From assembly GCF_026210795.1 (NCBI RefSeq), contig NC_089434.1, forward strand, positions 4,402,001 to 4,466,000: a DNA stretch of 64,000 nt, read 5' to 3'. This stretch comes from Rhizophagus irregularis. Its lineage: Eukaryota; Glomeromycota; Glomeromycetes; Glomerales; Glomeraceae. Numbering within the stretch: position 1 is the first letter of the stretch; the number at the start of each line of letters is the position of its first letter. The translations under genes and the position numbers were made by a program. A model generated the notes under the pieces. That model saw only the letters and a program-made list of their open reading frames with translations. It made no database searches and was not told the DNA's origin. Positions 43,105-53,159 of the stretch are shown in pieces.

Positions 43105-43865
43105 TGACTTTTATTGAAAACTAATAGTTGTATTTCGGAAATAAAATAAATAATGTTTCTATCGAAAATTGATAAGTTTTTATTTCACAAATTTTTAAAA
43201 TTCAAAAATTAAAAAAAAATTAACGTTAAATACTTATTTTTGTGGCCAAACGACAATCATTTTTAAGTTTCTTGTGTAACATTTACATCAATGATATCAA
43301 ATAATCTTGATACACAAGCTATTGTTCGTTTGTAAGAAGTTCTTCTTGTGTAACATCTACACCAATGATATCAAATAATCTTGATACACAGGCTATTATC
43401 GTTTAGTAAGAAATTTCCATATGTGGTTTAATTTGTAATTATTGGCTATAATAAAATGATTTATTAAGATAATTGTTTTGCTTATCTGTTTTATTTGTTC
43501 AAATACGTGAGAACAATCTTCCGCAAAATTTTCATGGTGAACATTTATAATAAAAATTGTAAGAAAGGCATAATATATATGATAACAGCTTTTCTTTCCT
43601 ATTGATTAGCGCATCGTAGTAATAAATTATTTTTCGTTTAATAAATTGATAATTACCGGGGTGATCATTACCGTTGGCCAGAATTATCAATTTTTACCGG
43701 CACTATATTTTTTTAATGCTGGTCGATCATCATAATTTCAATTACCGGTGATCATCAACACCCAAAATTCTAATAAATTAGTGTTCGCTCAATTAAAATA
43801 ATTAATGTTTAATGCTATTGATAATGAGAAATATAAAATATTTCATACGCCATGCATCGGATAGG
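43105..43865 (+). repeat. Direct repeat, copy 1 (partner at 62.7-63.3 kb)
   Basis: Shares long blocks with 62690-63340 in the same orientation, including TTGTGTAACATCTACAYCAA, GATATCAAATAATCTTGATA, CATATGTGGTTTAATTTGTA and TTAATGTTTAATGYTATTGA. The TTCTTGTGTAACATCTAC...CTTGATACACA segment is itself duplicated in tandem in both copies. This copy holds a MITE insertion absent from the other. No coding content. Confidence 0.8.
43648..43770. mobile_element. 123 bp MITE with 9 bp TSD and empty site
   Basis: The insertion is flanked by TAATAAATT at 43639-43647 and 43771-43779. The partner repeat at about 63210-63225 has a single TAATAAATT and no insert. A 9 bp duplication favours a Mutator-like origin; the inverted ends are imperfect (ACCGGGGTGATC / GATCACCGGT). 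The core is shared with 28321-28416. Confidence 0.88.
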
Positions 43866-44535
43866 CACTAATATAGTAATGAAATGAAATCATGAGATAC
43901 GGGGTACGTAAAATTAATGTAATACCCGACCAGTGTAATAGAGTAACAAAATAAGTAATTTCATGAATTTTCATTTTAATTGTTTCCAAATTTAGAAATA
44001 TATTTCTTAATATTCAAATGACGAAACATAAATAATAAAATGTGTTTCAAATACAAATATTAAATAAAACAATATACTTATCACACGTTCTACGTATTGT
44101 TTATGCTTTGACTACGGCTTATAATCTTATACGAAATTTATAATGTCCCTATAAAAAAAACTCTGACATGTGATCAATTTTCCAAAAAAATTTTTTTAGG
44201 GTATGTTTTTTTGTTCTCATCTTATTATACATTACGATGAAACGGATTGTTTATATGATTATAGTAATATGTAGGAGGTTACAGCTAATTTATAGAACAT
44301 AAAATATAATTACTATACTATGAATGAGGTAGATTTTACCTGAAGTCGAAATGCTTATATTAAAATTATAAACAGTAAAAGCAATTCAATAACAAATTTC
44401 TTACAGGACGGGTTATCATTTTATTGTGGAAATAACAGAACAAGTACAGTAAATATTTTTAAGTGAATTAATAATATCATTACTACTAGTAGTAATATAT
44501 GTATAATATAAACTGGTCATATTTACAATATTTAT
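43866..44535. other. A+T-rich stretch, no gene seen
   Basis: Unassigned. ATGTCCCTATAAAAAAAACT at about 44143 resembles the putative element edge near 18020, a weak hint of another element end. No coding region. Confidence 0.35.
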
Positions 44536-44539
44536 TGGT

Positions 44540-45065
44540 ATTATTAACCAAACTTTTATTTATGCAATATCCGTCTTATATATTATTAGAAAAAAATCCA
44601 AAAAAAAAAATTCCATAAGATTTTGTTATATTTATAACGATCTATTGAAAAAAAAATCGGAAAATTTTATTTATACGCTTATGTATTATATCTATTATTA
44701 GAAAAAAAAAATTTGAAAAAAATTCTGAAAGATCTATAACGATATATTGGCATTATTATAAAAAAAATTAGAAAATTTTATACAATACCTGTCTTATGTA
44801 TTATACCAATATATATTGTTGTTATTAGAAAAAAAATTTCAAAAAAAAAAATTCTGAAAAATTTTGTTAGATTTATTCATTTTATTGACATTATTAAAAA
44901 AAAATGGAAATTGTTATTTATACAATACCTGTCTCACGTATTATATCTATTATTAGAAAAAAAAATCTAAAAAAAAATTCCAAAAGATCCATAGCGATCT
45001 ATTGGCATTATTAGAAAAATTTTATTTATATAATTTTTGTCTTACGTTAATTGAAATATTTATCA
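44540..45065 (+). repeat. ~110 bp degenerate tandem repeat
   Basis: Five or so copies of a unit combining ATTGGCATTATTA(GA)AAAAAA, AAAATTTTATTTATACAATA, CYTGTCTTAYGTATTATA and AAAAAATTCYRAAAGAT. An inverted partial copy lies at 60170-60440. No coding potential. Confidence 0.75.
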
Positions 45066-45957
45066 ATGGACGTTTAGTTCTGATATTATTATAAGTACAA
45101 TTATATAAATAATAATAAAATACTTATAAATTATTTTTCTTTTTTTAAATAATTCTTTGTAAATATTATTCAATTACGTTATTTTTGTAATATTATCGTA
45201 AAAATTTTATCCGTATAATTATTTCCATAATTGAGATTGAATATACAACTTTTATGGAAATAATGTTCAATTTTTTAGAACTCTAAAATTAGTATCTACA
45301 AAGAAAATTTTATTAAGGTTCATAATTAAAACGTATTGTTAATTTATTTCCATTGCTAAAGAAAAATAATGTTCGTTACACGATTAAAAGTCCCGTAATG
45401 ATTTATCATACCAAAATCTATTTTTAAACTTGGATCAACAACAATTGGAATTCTAGAAATGCAACTATTATTCTGTTCGTTTCATATATATATATTTGGT
45501 TTTTTTTTAAGTTAAAAATTTCGATTTTCATGATCGTTTCATATATGTGAAACCGATTATCTGCATAACATAAACAATAATTAAAAACGAATATAAATAA
45601 AAAAATAAAGATTTTATATTTTGTACTATAACTCTTCTAGAATAAAAAAAAATTTTTTAATTGTTAAAATTATACAAATTAATCAAAAATAACGCGCTGA
45701 AACTTTGAAGGGGAAAATTTAAGGTATTACATAATGCTACGCGCCGGGAGAGAAATTAATAAATCAAATTGTTTAACAGATTGTCTTCTGAAAAGATATT
45801 TAAATCCCTAAAAATTTCTGACTTTGAAGTAGCAAAGAATTCACTGGTCTTTATTTTGAAAATAATAAAATAAGAATTCAAATTTACTTATTAAAAACTG
45901 TTCTCTAATACGATAAAAAAAACTTTTAACGAAAATTATTTTTTACTGAATCTTACA
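45066..45957. other. Upstream region of the LPMO-like gene
   Basis: About 890 bp of A+T-rich DNA with no ORF. ATATATATATATTTGG near 45485 is a simple repeat. I cannot identify a specific TATA box or regulatory site, but the promoter of the 45958 gene must lie here. Confidence 0.4.
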
Positions 45958-46521
45958 ATGGTTCAATCCAAAATCTCCGGTGCTATCAACTTCGTTTTTA
46001 TCTTCACACTTTTGATTGGACTCGTTGGACGAGTTTCAGCTCATGGTATTCTTCTTAGCCCTACTCCCAGACTTCCATATGGTCATAATGTTACCGATAT
46101 AATTGCTAAGGTTTCCAACCCAACCAAAGAATTTCCCTGTGGTATTGCCGGTGATAGTCCAGGCCCAGTTACAACATACAAACCTGGTGAGAAAATTTTA
46201 ATCGCCTATAATAGAACTATTACTCATGGTGGAGACTGTTTAATGCAAATATCTCGATATGGTGATAAATATGATAAAGATTTCAAGACTTTCGAGAACT
46301 TAGGCCCATGTGGTATGGAAAAAGGCTTATTCACTGCATTTGTTGAAGTACCGCACGATGAATGTGATAACAAAGATTGTGTAATGAGATTCAGATGGGA
46401 TGACGACGTTGGTAACAATTACTTGTATTGCGTCAATGTTAGAATAAAGAAATATCCTGATTGCTGGGATTCAAAGAGAAGAAGATCCATCGGTACAACT
46501 AGAAGGGCTTTAAAAAATTAA
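45958..46521 (+). CDS. Secreted LPMO-like copper protein, 187 aa
   Basis: Single intact exon. Residues 1-28 form a signal peptide with a hydrophobic core (FVFIFTLLIGLVG) and a VSA|H cleavage site, so the mature protein would start with His29-Gly. An N-terminal His after the signal peptide, a second His in THGGDC (His90) and a late aromatic-x-Cys motif (YLYCVNVRI) match the histidine-brace layout of lytic polysaccharide monooxygenase-like proteins. These bind copper and act in the secretory pathway or outside the cell. Seven Cys (61, 94, 118, 136, 141, 158, 169) could form disulfides; a basic KRRRS tail follows. At about 159 mature residues it is short, so it could be an LPMO-like copper-binding protein without polysaccharide-cleaving activity. 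The ATG is the first in frame. Neighbours are repeats, so context adds nothing. Confidence 0.82.
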   Translation: MVQSKISGAINFVFIFTLLIGLVGRVSAHGILLSPTPRLPYGHNVTDIIAKVSNPTKEFPCGIAGDSPGPVTTYKPGEKILIAYNRTITHGGDCLMQISRYGDKYDKDFKTFENLGPCGMEKGLFTAFVEVPHDECDNKDCVMRFRWDDDVGNNYLYCVNVRIKKYPDCWDSKRRRSIGTTRRALKN

Positions 46522-46555
46522 TAATTTCACGTTTTTATTATTTATTTTAGGGTAA

Positions 46556-47565
46556 TTTTAACGCTCACCCCAGGTGAAAATCACCTGGTCATATGATTTT
46601 TAAAATTTATACATGTAAAGTAAAACTGATTTTTTAATAAATTATAAATTAAAATTTTCCTCTTTACTTTATTAAAGCATTATAAAATTTGATAGCTAAA
46701 ATGTTGACCAAAATGGTGAAATTATATTCTTAGCAAGAAAAATTCGAAAATTAGTACCAATATGAAAAATACGGATATCTTTGCAAACATAATACCTACA
46801 CTCATGAAAATTAAAATGTAAGTGTTTTCCACCTTGCTGAACAATTTTCACTTAATAAAGAAAGTCGATTTCATTTGAGTAAAGTAGTGAAATTACGCTC
46901 TGAATTTAATAAACAAAAAATGAAAAATTCGAAAATTATTGCCATTACGTAAATGCGAATATCTCTACAAGTATTATACCTACGCTCATGAAATTTAAGA
47001 TATAAGTAGTTTCGACATCGGTGAACAACTTTTACTTAATAAAGGAAGTCGATTTCATTTGACTGAAGTAGTGAAATTACGCTCTGAAATTAACAAACGG
47101 AAAACGAAAAATTCAAAAATTATTGTTATTATAAAAAACATGAATATTTCCACAAGTATTATACCTACGTTTATGATATTCAAGATATAAGTAGTTTCGA
47201 CATAGCTGAACAACTTTCACTTAATAAAGAAAGTTGATTTCATTTGACTAAAGTGACGAAATTACGCTCTGAAGTTAGAAAATATAACACGAAAGAAATT
47301 TAGAAATAAATATACTATGAATTGTATAAAATACCTGTAGCTTCACAAGATATAAGTAACAAAACTGAGTCAAAGTGTTTAATATGTGTTAATAACAAAG
47401 CTTTTAAAATTTTTTTTAGAAAAGAAATTTTTTTTTTTATAATCATAACGTGATAAATAAATAAATAAATAATTGTGAAATGTAACACAAATCAAGGGGG
47501 GTGAATTTCACCTAAGGTGATTAAAATTAAAAAATAACCTAGGGTGAATTTTAAATTAATTCTTT
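46556..47565. repeat. Tandem ~185 bp repeats, possibly within a TIR element
   Basis: Just downstream of the LPMO-like gene. 46690-47285 holds about three copies of a unit with TATACCTACRYTYATGAAAT, GTAGTTTCGACATMGSTGAA, ACTTAATAAAGAAAGTCGAT and GAAATTACGCTCTGAA. The outer parts carry CACCCCAGGTGAAAATCACC (left) and GGTGAATTTCACCTAAGGTG with CCTAGGGTGAATTTT (right), which are roughly complementary and may be the ends of a non-autonomous element. The target duplication was not resolved. Confidence 0.6.
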
Positions 47566-48715
47566 ATTTTATATATATTTATATATATAAAATGTGCTAT
47601 AAATTATTTGAAAAATCTAGATTAATATAATACTACAAAAGTAATTTTTTTTTATTTGTCGTTTGTTTAGGTTATTTAAAAGATTTATCTTTCTTATTTT
47701 CTTATTTCGGTTTTTATGAATTGATTCGGTGATGAATCATTGCTGGTGGTGATTTTTCACTGTTCATTAAAAAAAAAATTGTTTTTATAAAATCGTTTAT
47801 TCTTTCTGTAATATTTCATATTTTAATGTATTTTATTAATCTAATAAATTTTAAAACAATTGTTTTATTTCATAAAATCACACTCGCAACATAAATGATT
47901 AAAATTAAACTACAAGACAAACTATGATCACGAATTTAACTTTAACGTATATATAGTGTATTTAATATTTATGATAAATTTAATGATGCATTTTTTGAAA
48001 CTGGGGAACCGGCCAATTAAAAAAATTGAAATTCAAATTTCTTTGATCTCTTAGCCTAAACCATTTATTTGTTGATTTTTTGATATAACCACCATCTGCG
48101 CTTGATATTGTAGGCCATAAATCCAGGAGTAATTTTAGCTTAAATATTAAAGTATTTCGGAATTATAGAAATCATCCATATTTTGTGTAACATTAATAGT
48201 CCGAAGTAATTTGGATCGGAAATGAAGATCATCCTAATAATAATGATGTAATAAGTTACAATTAATTTATTATTATTTACGTTGATCAAAGGATCAACAT
48301 GGAAATTATTATATAAACCCCAACTTTTTGATTTAGTATTAGGAGTTCCTTTCAGTTCTTATAAGTCCTTATTAATTCTTTTTAGTTCTTTTTAACTCCT
48401 TTTTTCTAAACAATTCTTTTTAATTTTTATAATTATGACATATTCTTATATAATAAAGAATAAACCTTTTATTAAATTATAAATTTTATGACTTTATAAA
48501 AGAGATGAAATTCTTGTGGTGACAGAGTGGCAGAAGCTGTCATTGCAAATGGTGCATGCTCTGAGAATCACCTTCTATTGTCCACATACAATAGAAAAAA
48601 CTTGTTGAATAATACCTAATAAATAGCCTTTTACTATCGGCATATAGTAAATACCCTCTTAGAAGGAATGGAAATTTATTAGAACCAAGGAGAAAACCCA
48701 AATAGCGGTCTCAGG
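47566..48715. other. A+T-rich stretch upstream of the RT block
   Basis: No ORF was recognised. Around 48340-48410 TTCTTATAAGTCCTTATTAA / AGTTCTTTTTAACTCC words repeat, then ATAATAAAGAATAAACC (a possible polyadenylation context), and TGGTGACAGAGTGGC at about 48516. The last two could be an LTR end and a primer-binding site, but no matching 3' LTR was found. Confidence 0.4.
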
Positions 48716-48719
48716 AATT

Positions 48720-50095
48720 ATTTAACAATAAAGAGAAAGTAATAAAAGAATTAGTAATAGAGTATATGGATATCATGGAATATGATAAGGAAAAGCCCAA
48801 TTTAGTACCAAATGTTAAACATCGTATAGTAATAAACAAAGGTCAAACCCCAATTTTACAAAAAGGATATAGAGAAACTTTGGAAAAAAAGAAATTCATA
48901 AAGAAAGAAATAGAGAAAATGTTAAAAGTAGGAAGGATTAGACTATTATATAGTCCTTGGGCATCCCCAGTAACATTAGCAAATAAGAAAAGTGGTACTT
49001 ATAGATTTTGTATTGATTACAGAGCACTTAACAAAGTTACTAAAACAGACGCATATCCTTTACCAAGAATTTATGAATTACTAGAATGATATGAAACATC
49101 AAAATGGTTCACAAGTATGGATCTAGCAGCAGGATTTTATCAAGTAGAAATGGATGAATAAGATAAAGAGAAAACAGCCTTTGTATGTTCATTAGGATTA
49201 TTTGAATTTAATGTTAGTATGCCATTTGGACTTAAAAATGCCCAAAGGTTAATGAATAATGTTTTATACGATTTTATTGGAGATTTTGTTGAAGTTTACA
49301 TTGATGACATAATGATACACTCTAAAAATTTTGAAGATCATATTATACATGTAACTAAAGTATTACAGGAACATAATTTAGTCGTAAAATTAAAAAAGAG
49401 CAGATTTTGTAAACAACAAATTGAATTTTTAGGTCATGAGATTGGTAAAGATGGAATAAAACCCAATTCTAAGAAAGTAGAAATAATTAGTAAAATAAAA
49501 GAACCCCAAACTTTGACAGAGTTACGATCATTTTTAGGATTATATTTATATTAAAGGAGATTTATTAAAGATTTCTCCAAGAAGCCAAACTGTTATATAA
49601 ATTATTAGAAAAAGATGTTCCATATGAATGGACAGATGAACAACAAAATACCTTTGAATGGTTAAAACAATGTCTAACTGAAAGCCCAAGTTTGTCACAC
49701 CCAAACTCTAAGAAGAAGTTTATTTTGATAACAGATGCATCAGCAGATGAATTAGAAGCTATATTAGTTCAGAAAAATGATAAAAATAAGGAATTGTAAT
49801 AGCATATGCCAGTAGAAGTACCAATAAAACTGAGAGAAATTATCCTATTACAGATTTGAAATGTTTGGCAATAATATATGGAGTTGAATATTTCCATAAA
49901 TTCTTAATAAATAAAAGATTTAAGATAATCACTAATCATGCAGCTCTTAAAAGTTTAGTAAATGAGAAAATTCCAAAAGGAAGGTGTGCAAGATGGATAA
50001 TGAAATTGCAACAATATGATTTCTTTGTAGAACATAGACCAGGAAAGAAAAATGGTAATGCTGATGCACTTTCAAGATTGAAATATAAACAATAA
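48720..50095 (+). pseudogene. Ty3-like reverse transcriptase/RNase H, decayed
   Basis: One frame (48720-49554) covers the RT: SPWASPVTLANKKSG, RFCIDYRALN, DAYPLPRI, FTSMDLAAGFYQVEM, MPFGLKNA and the catalytic YIDDIMIHS. It is interrupted by TGA at 49087-49089, TAA at 49159-49161 and TAA at 49552-49554 (where a Tyr codon is expected). After a frameshift near 49580 come VPYEWTDEQQNTFEWLK and the RNase H region ILITDASADELEAILVQ, KIITNHAALKSL and ARWIMKLQQYDFFVEHRPGKKNGNADALSRL. This order is standard for Ty3/gypsy pol. There is no protease or gag upstream and, unusually, no integrase follows; the DNA continues with unrelated ORFs on the same strand. It is not functional. Confidence 0.88.
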
Positions 50096-50099
50096 TTAA

Positions 50100-50562
50100 A
50101 ATTAATTAATTTAGTGCAATAAACAAATTAAGAAAGCCAAGTCTTATTGAACATTTAAGGAAATAAATTAGTAATGAAACATTTTTTTGGCATAAAAGAA
50201 TCTTAGAATTTCTAGACAGAAAATTAGAATTTAAATTTGAACAATTAAAACCCAAATCTTAATATTATTCTGATAATGTAAACAAATTATCACAAGGAGA
50301 ATTTGTTTATTTAAAAATATAAACAATAATTTAAAAGATACACCAAGATCATCTAAAGATGCACCAGTAAAATTGATGATGATCATTAAACTGCGGGGAA
50401 AGAATTTATTATAAAAAGGATAGCATTTAGAACAAAAGATATCATACAAATCACAAGTTTAATAATAAACAACAACCTTTTTCAGAAATAAAAAAACCCA
50501 AAACTTGAAACCCAAATTTAAAAATGAATTTAACTATTGAATAACTCAAAGAAGTTCTTAAT
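50100..50562 (+). other. Fragmentary coding-like text after RNase H
   Basis: Between RNase H and the next ORF, short pieces such as FFWHKRILEFLDRKLEFKF and YYSDNVNKLSQGEFVYLKI appear in shifting frames, suggesting a further decayed gene of the same block. I see no HHCC zinc finger or DDE motif that would identify an integrase. Confidence 0.35.
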
Positions 50563-51435
50563 ATGCCCAATCTTCAAAATTTTAGAATTAAAACTGACTT
50601 AGGTCAAAGATGTAAAAGATGTCCAGGAAGATGTCAACAGAATCATTATAGTTTAGATAGAGAGTATAGAGAACTAAAAGTTGCAATAAGCAACATTCAA
50701 AAGCACAAGGAACCTATTGAATGTTTTAAACATTCAACTGTAATTTACCACCCTCCACATAATTGTAATAAAATCAAATGTACAAGATGCGGATCTTGGG
50801 GATACAGTAAAGAAGTATGTAATGATAAATTATATTATTGGAATAGGTTATACCTATATAAGTGTGATGGAAAAAAGTGTAAAAGACAAAGAACTGAAGC
50901 CTAATACAAAGGAGGCAATCATTGTTGCACTTGCCAGAAACCAGTAGTCTTTTATGAAACATATAGCAACTACAATATTGGAAAGTTAAGATGTGACAAA
51001 TGCTACGAAAATAGCATTAATAATAAAAGACCACCAATCCCAGATACTGATGAAGGTAATAAAAAGCCCAAATTTGAAATACCAGAACCAGAAGACCCAA
51101 TGGTAGAAATGGATTTAGATCCACCCAAACCAAATAAAGGAAAAGGAAAACAAAAATACACTGAAATCAAATATACAAATTGTAATAAAGTGGAAAGCCC
51201 TATTAATTGCATCAATGAATTAGGTATTAACTACAAATGTGACGAAAAAAGAGAAAGATTAGAAAGGACAGGAAGTACCTTCTATATAAAGACTTGTACA
51301 GTTTGTCAATTACAAACTGATGATTTTGAGTCAAGATCATCAGAAGCTATAGTATGTGGAGAAGAATGTAATGGAGTGTTAACTATTATAAACATGGTTA
51401 ACAAAGATAAGTCAGGAAAACCCCAACCCAATTAA
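50563..51435 (+). pseudogene. Cys-rich multi-zinc-finger-like protein, one stop
   Basis: One frame of 290 codons begins at ATG, with a single TAA at codon 114 (50902-50904). Cys pairs are regularly spaced: CKRCPGRC, CTRCGSWGYSKEVC, KCDGKKCK, CCTCQKP, CDKC, CTVC and CGEEC, so several zinc-binding sites are likely. Between residues 170 and 210 there is an acidic/Pro-rich linker (PEPEDPMVEMDLDPPKPNKG). Such a protein could bind nucleic acid, for instance as a nucleocapsid-like factor, but that is inference; I do not recognise the family. Codon use (frequent CCC AAA) matches the RT upstream and the ORFs downstream, suggesting one element. Confidence 0.6.
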
Positions 51436-51440
51436 TACAG

Positions 51441-52247
51441 GAAAAATTACAAATCTGGATGGACAAATTTGGATATGATCTGGAAGACGAAGATGATAAA
51501 AGTGAAGAGCAAGACAAAATTAATAAAATGTCAGAAAGAATCCAAAAATACCTTAATAAGGAGTTTAAAGGAAGGATATTTTCTGAATATCCAAAAGAAA
51601 AAATCAAAAAGGCTTTAGATAGTATAATACCCCAGAAATAACAGATATGATATCTGCTGAACATATAAAAAATTAACCCAAGTCATACCTATCAGAACTA
51701 TTAATGATACTGTTGAATGGACTGAGGAAATTCAACAACCATGGGAATTGAATGGAGAATTCACATGGCCAGAGGAAGAATTATTAGAAAACCCTATCCC
51801 TATAATGGATATAATTCAGGAAATAAACCCACTGATAATAGAATAATTGAACTCCAAAACCATATTGCTAAATTAGAGAATGAAATTGCTATAAAAGATC
51901 AATTAAATGAAGGATTGAGAAAACAATTGGATGAAACTCAATATCAACTTAATGAAACAGCGAGAATGTGCAATGAAAATGCGAATGCTCAGGAATGGAT
52001 GAAATATTTTAAGAATAAATATGATAGGAGAAATAAATGGGTAAATGAGTTAAAGAAGAAAGGTAATATCTTGTTAACAAAATATGTTATCAAAAATAAT
52101 GATTTGAAAGACAGGATAAAAGAATTAGAACAAGAAATAAATTTTGGTAACAAATTGTTTAATCAAATGGTAAATCTCAATATGACAATTAGTTCAGATA
52201 TAAACACAGATCCTTCTATAGAAAATATGGAACTCTTAAAATATTAA
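51441..52247 (+). pseudogene. Acidic plus long coiled-coil protein, frameshifted
   Basis: Three overlapping frames read as one protein. The first (about 51441-51641) has FGYDLEDEDDKSEEQDKINK and KEFKGRIFSEYPKEKIKKAL. The second (about 51674-51844) has VEWTEEIQQPWELNGEF and PIPIMDIIQEINPLIIE. The third (about 51841-52247) is a heptad-rich coiled coil: LQNHIAKLENEIAIKDQLNE, QLDETQYQLNETARM and DLKDRIKELEQEI. The coiled coil begins just where the second frame stops. This could be the structural (gag-like) protein of the block or an unrelated factor. Function unknown. Confidence 0.55.
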
Positions 52248-52306
52248 TTAAATTTTTTTATAAATAAAGCCTAATTTTATAAAACCAAAACTCAAAATTT
52301 TCAAAA

Positions 52307-52470
52307 TAAAACAAAAATATGTAAAAATAAAAGATAAATGGCATTTTATTTCGTATACTAAAAACCCAAATTTTGAATTTAAATATTTTACAGATAATAA
52401 AGCAATGTTACTTAAAATAGGAGAAGAGACCAAAGAAATTTTGTTAAAACAAAACAATAGAAAGACCTAA
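52307..52470 (+). CDS. Small ORF between coiled coil and kinase
   Basis: About 50 codons in one frame, including KWHFISYTKNPNFEFKYF and NKAMLLKIGEETKEILL, ending TAA at 52468-52470, a few bases before the kinase-like frame begins. There is no ATG near its left end. It may be the decayed N-terminal part of the kinase-like protein or a separate small gene. Not recognised. Confidence 0.35.
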
Positions 52471-53053
52471 CCCATTTTAATAATAATCGATGGAGTAGAT
52501 GGCGTAGGAAAAACTACTATAATAGAAAATATAATTAAGAAAATTGAAGCCCAAAATCTTAAAATCATTTTAACACTTTCAAAAGAAGAAGAGGCGATAA
52601 TAAATTATTTGAGATCCCAACTATTAAATATGAATGGATGTTTCGTAAAGAAGTAGTTGAACAAATTAATAAAAGACTGGTAACATATACCAATGAAGAT
52701 ATAATTATAGTAGATAAATCCCATATTATGAATATTTTTATCAAAGAACAAGTAGTTTTGATAAAGGAACAATAAGACCTTTTGGAAATTTTAAAATGAA
52801 ACAAAAAATTTTCAAACACAAAGATATAATCGATAATACAATAGTTGTATTTTTAGAAAATGACGCATATTGGAAAAATTATATAGGAAGAGAAACTAGA
52901 AAGAGTAATAAAGAACATAAAGAATCATATAATAATACACTGAAGGAAAATGAATATATGGAAATGGTTAAGATGTTCAAACAAAATCAAACAATATATG
53001 ACAACAAAAAGAAATATAAAGCAGTAAAAATCAAAAACAATAACAAAAGTTAA
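52471..53053 (+). pseudogene. Thymidylate-kinase-like P-loop protein, frameshifted
   Basis: The frame opens with ILIIIDGVDGVGKTTIIENI, a Walker A motif (GVDGVGKTT, encoded at 52492-52518) preceded by hydrophobic strand residues and DG, the signature context of thymidylate kinases and related deoxynucleoside kinases. After a frameshift come KYEWMFRKEVVEQINKRL and DIIIVDKSHI. After another come YQRTSSFDKGTIRPFGNF and NTIVVFLENDAYWKNYIGRE...RKSN, with an Arg-rich lid-like segment. The VDKSH...YQRTSSFDKG segment occupies the place of the DRYYYS-type motif of the family. If active, it would phosphorylate a nucleotide or nucleoside. Its position directly downstream of an RT block with the same codon bias is unusual. 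There is no ATG at the start, so it is decayed or continues from the upstream small ORF. Confidence 0.6.
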
Positions 53054-53057
53054 AACT

Positions 53058-53110
53058 CCAAAGAGAAAGGGAGGAGAGTTATAAAAGCTTTTTCAAAGCG
53101 AGATTTTCTA
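53058..53110 (+). other. Polypurine tract and A-run
   Basis: CCAAAGAGAAAGGGAGGAGA followed by GTTATAAAAGC and then an A-run at 53112-53128. A purine tract like this primes plus-strand synthesis next to the 3' LTR in LTR retrotransposons. No LTR copy was found to confirm it, but it is a plausible right edge of the RT/kinase block. Confidence 0.35.
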
Positions 53111-53159
53111 AAAAAAAAAAAAAAAAATTTTAATTAAATAATTTTCAGAAACTTAATAT

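Noticed and set aside
48511-48570. Possible tRNA at GGTGACAGAGTGGCAGAAGC
   Set aside because: Only about 5 bp of acceptor stem can pair and no standard T-loop GTTCRA is present. It may be a primer-binding site context instead.
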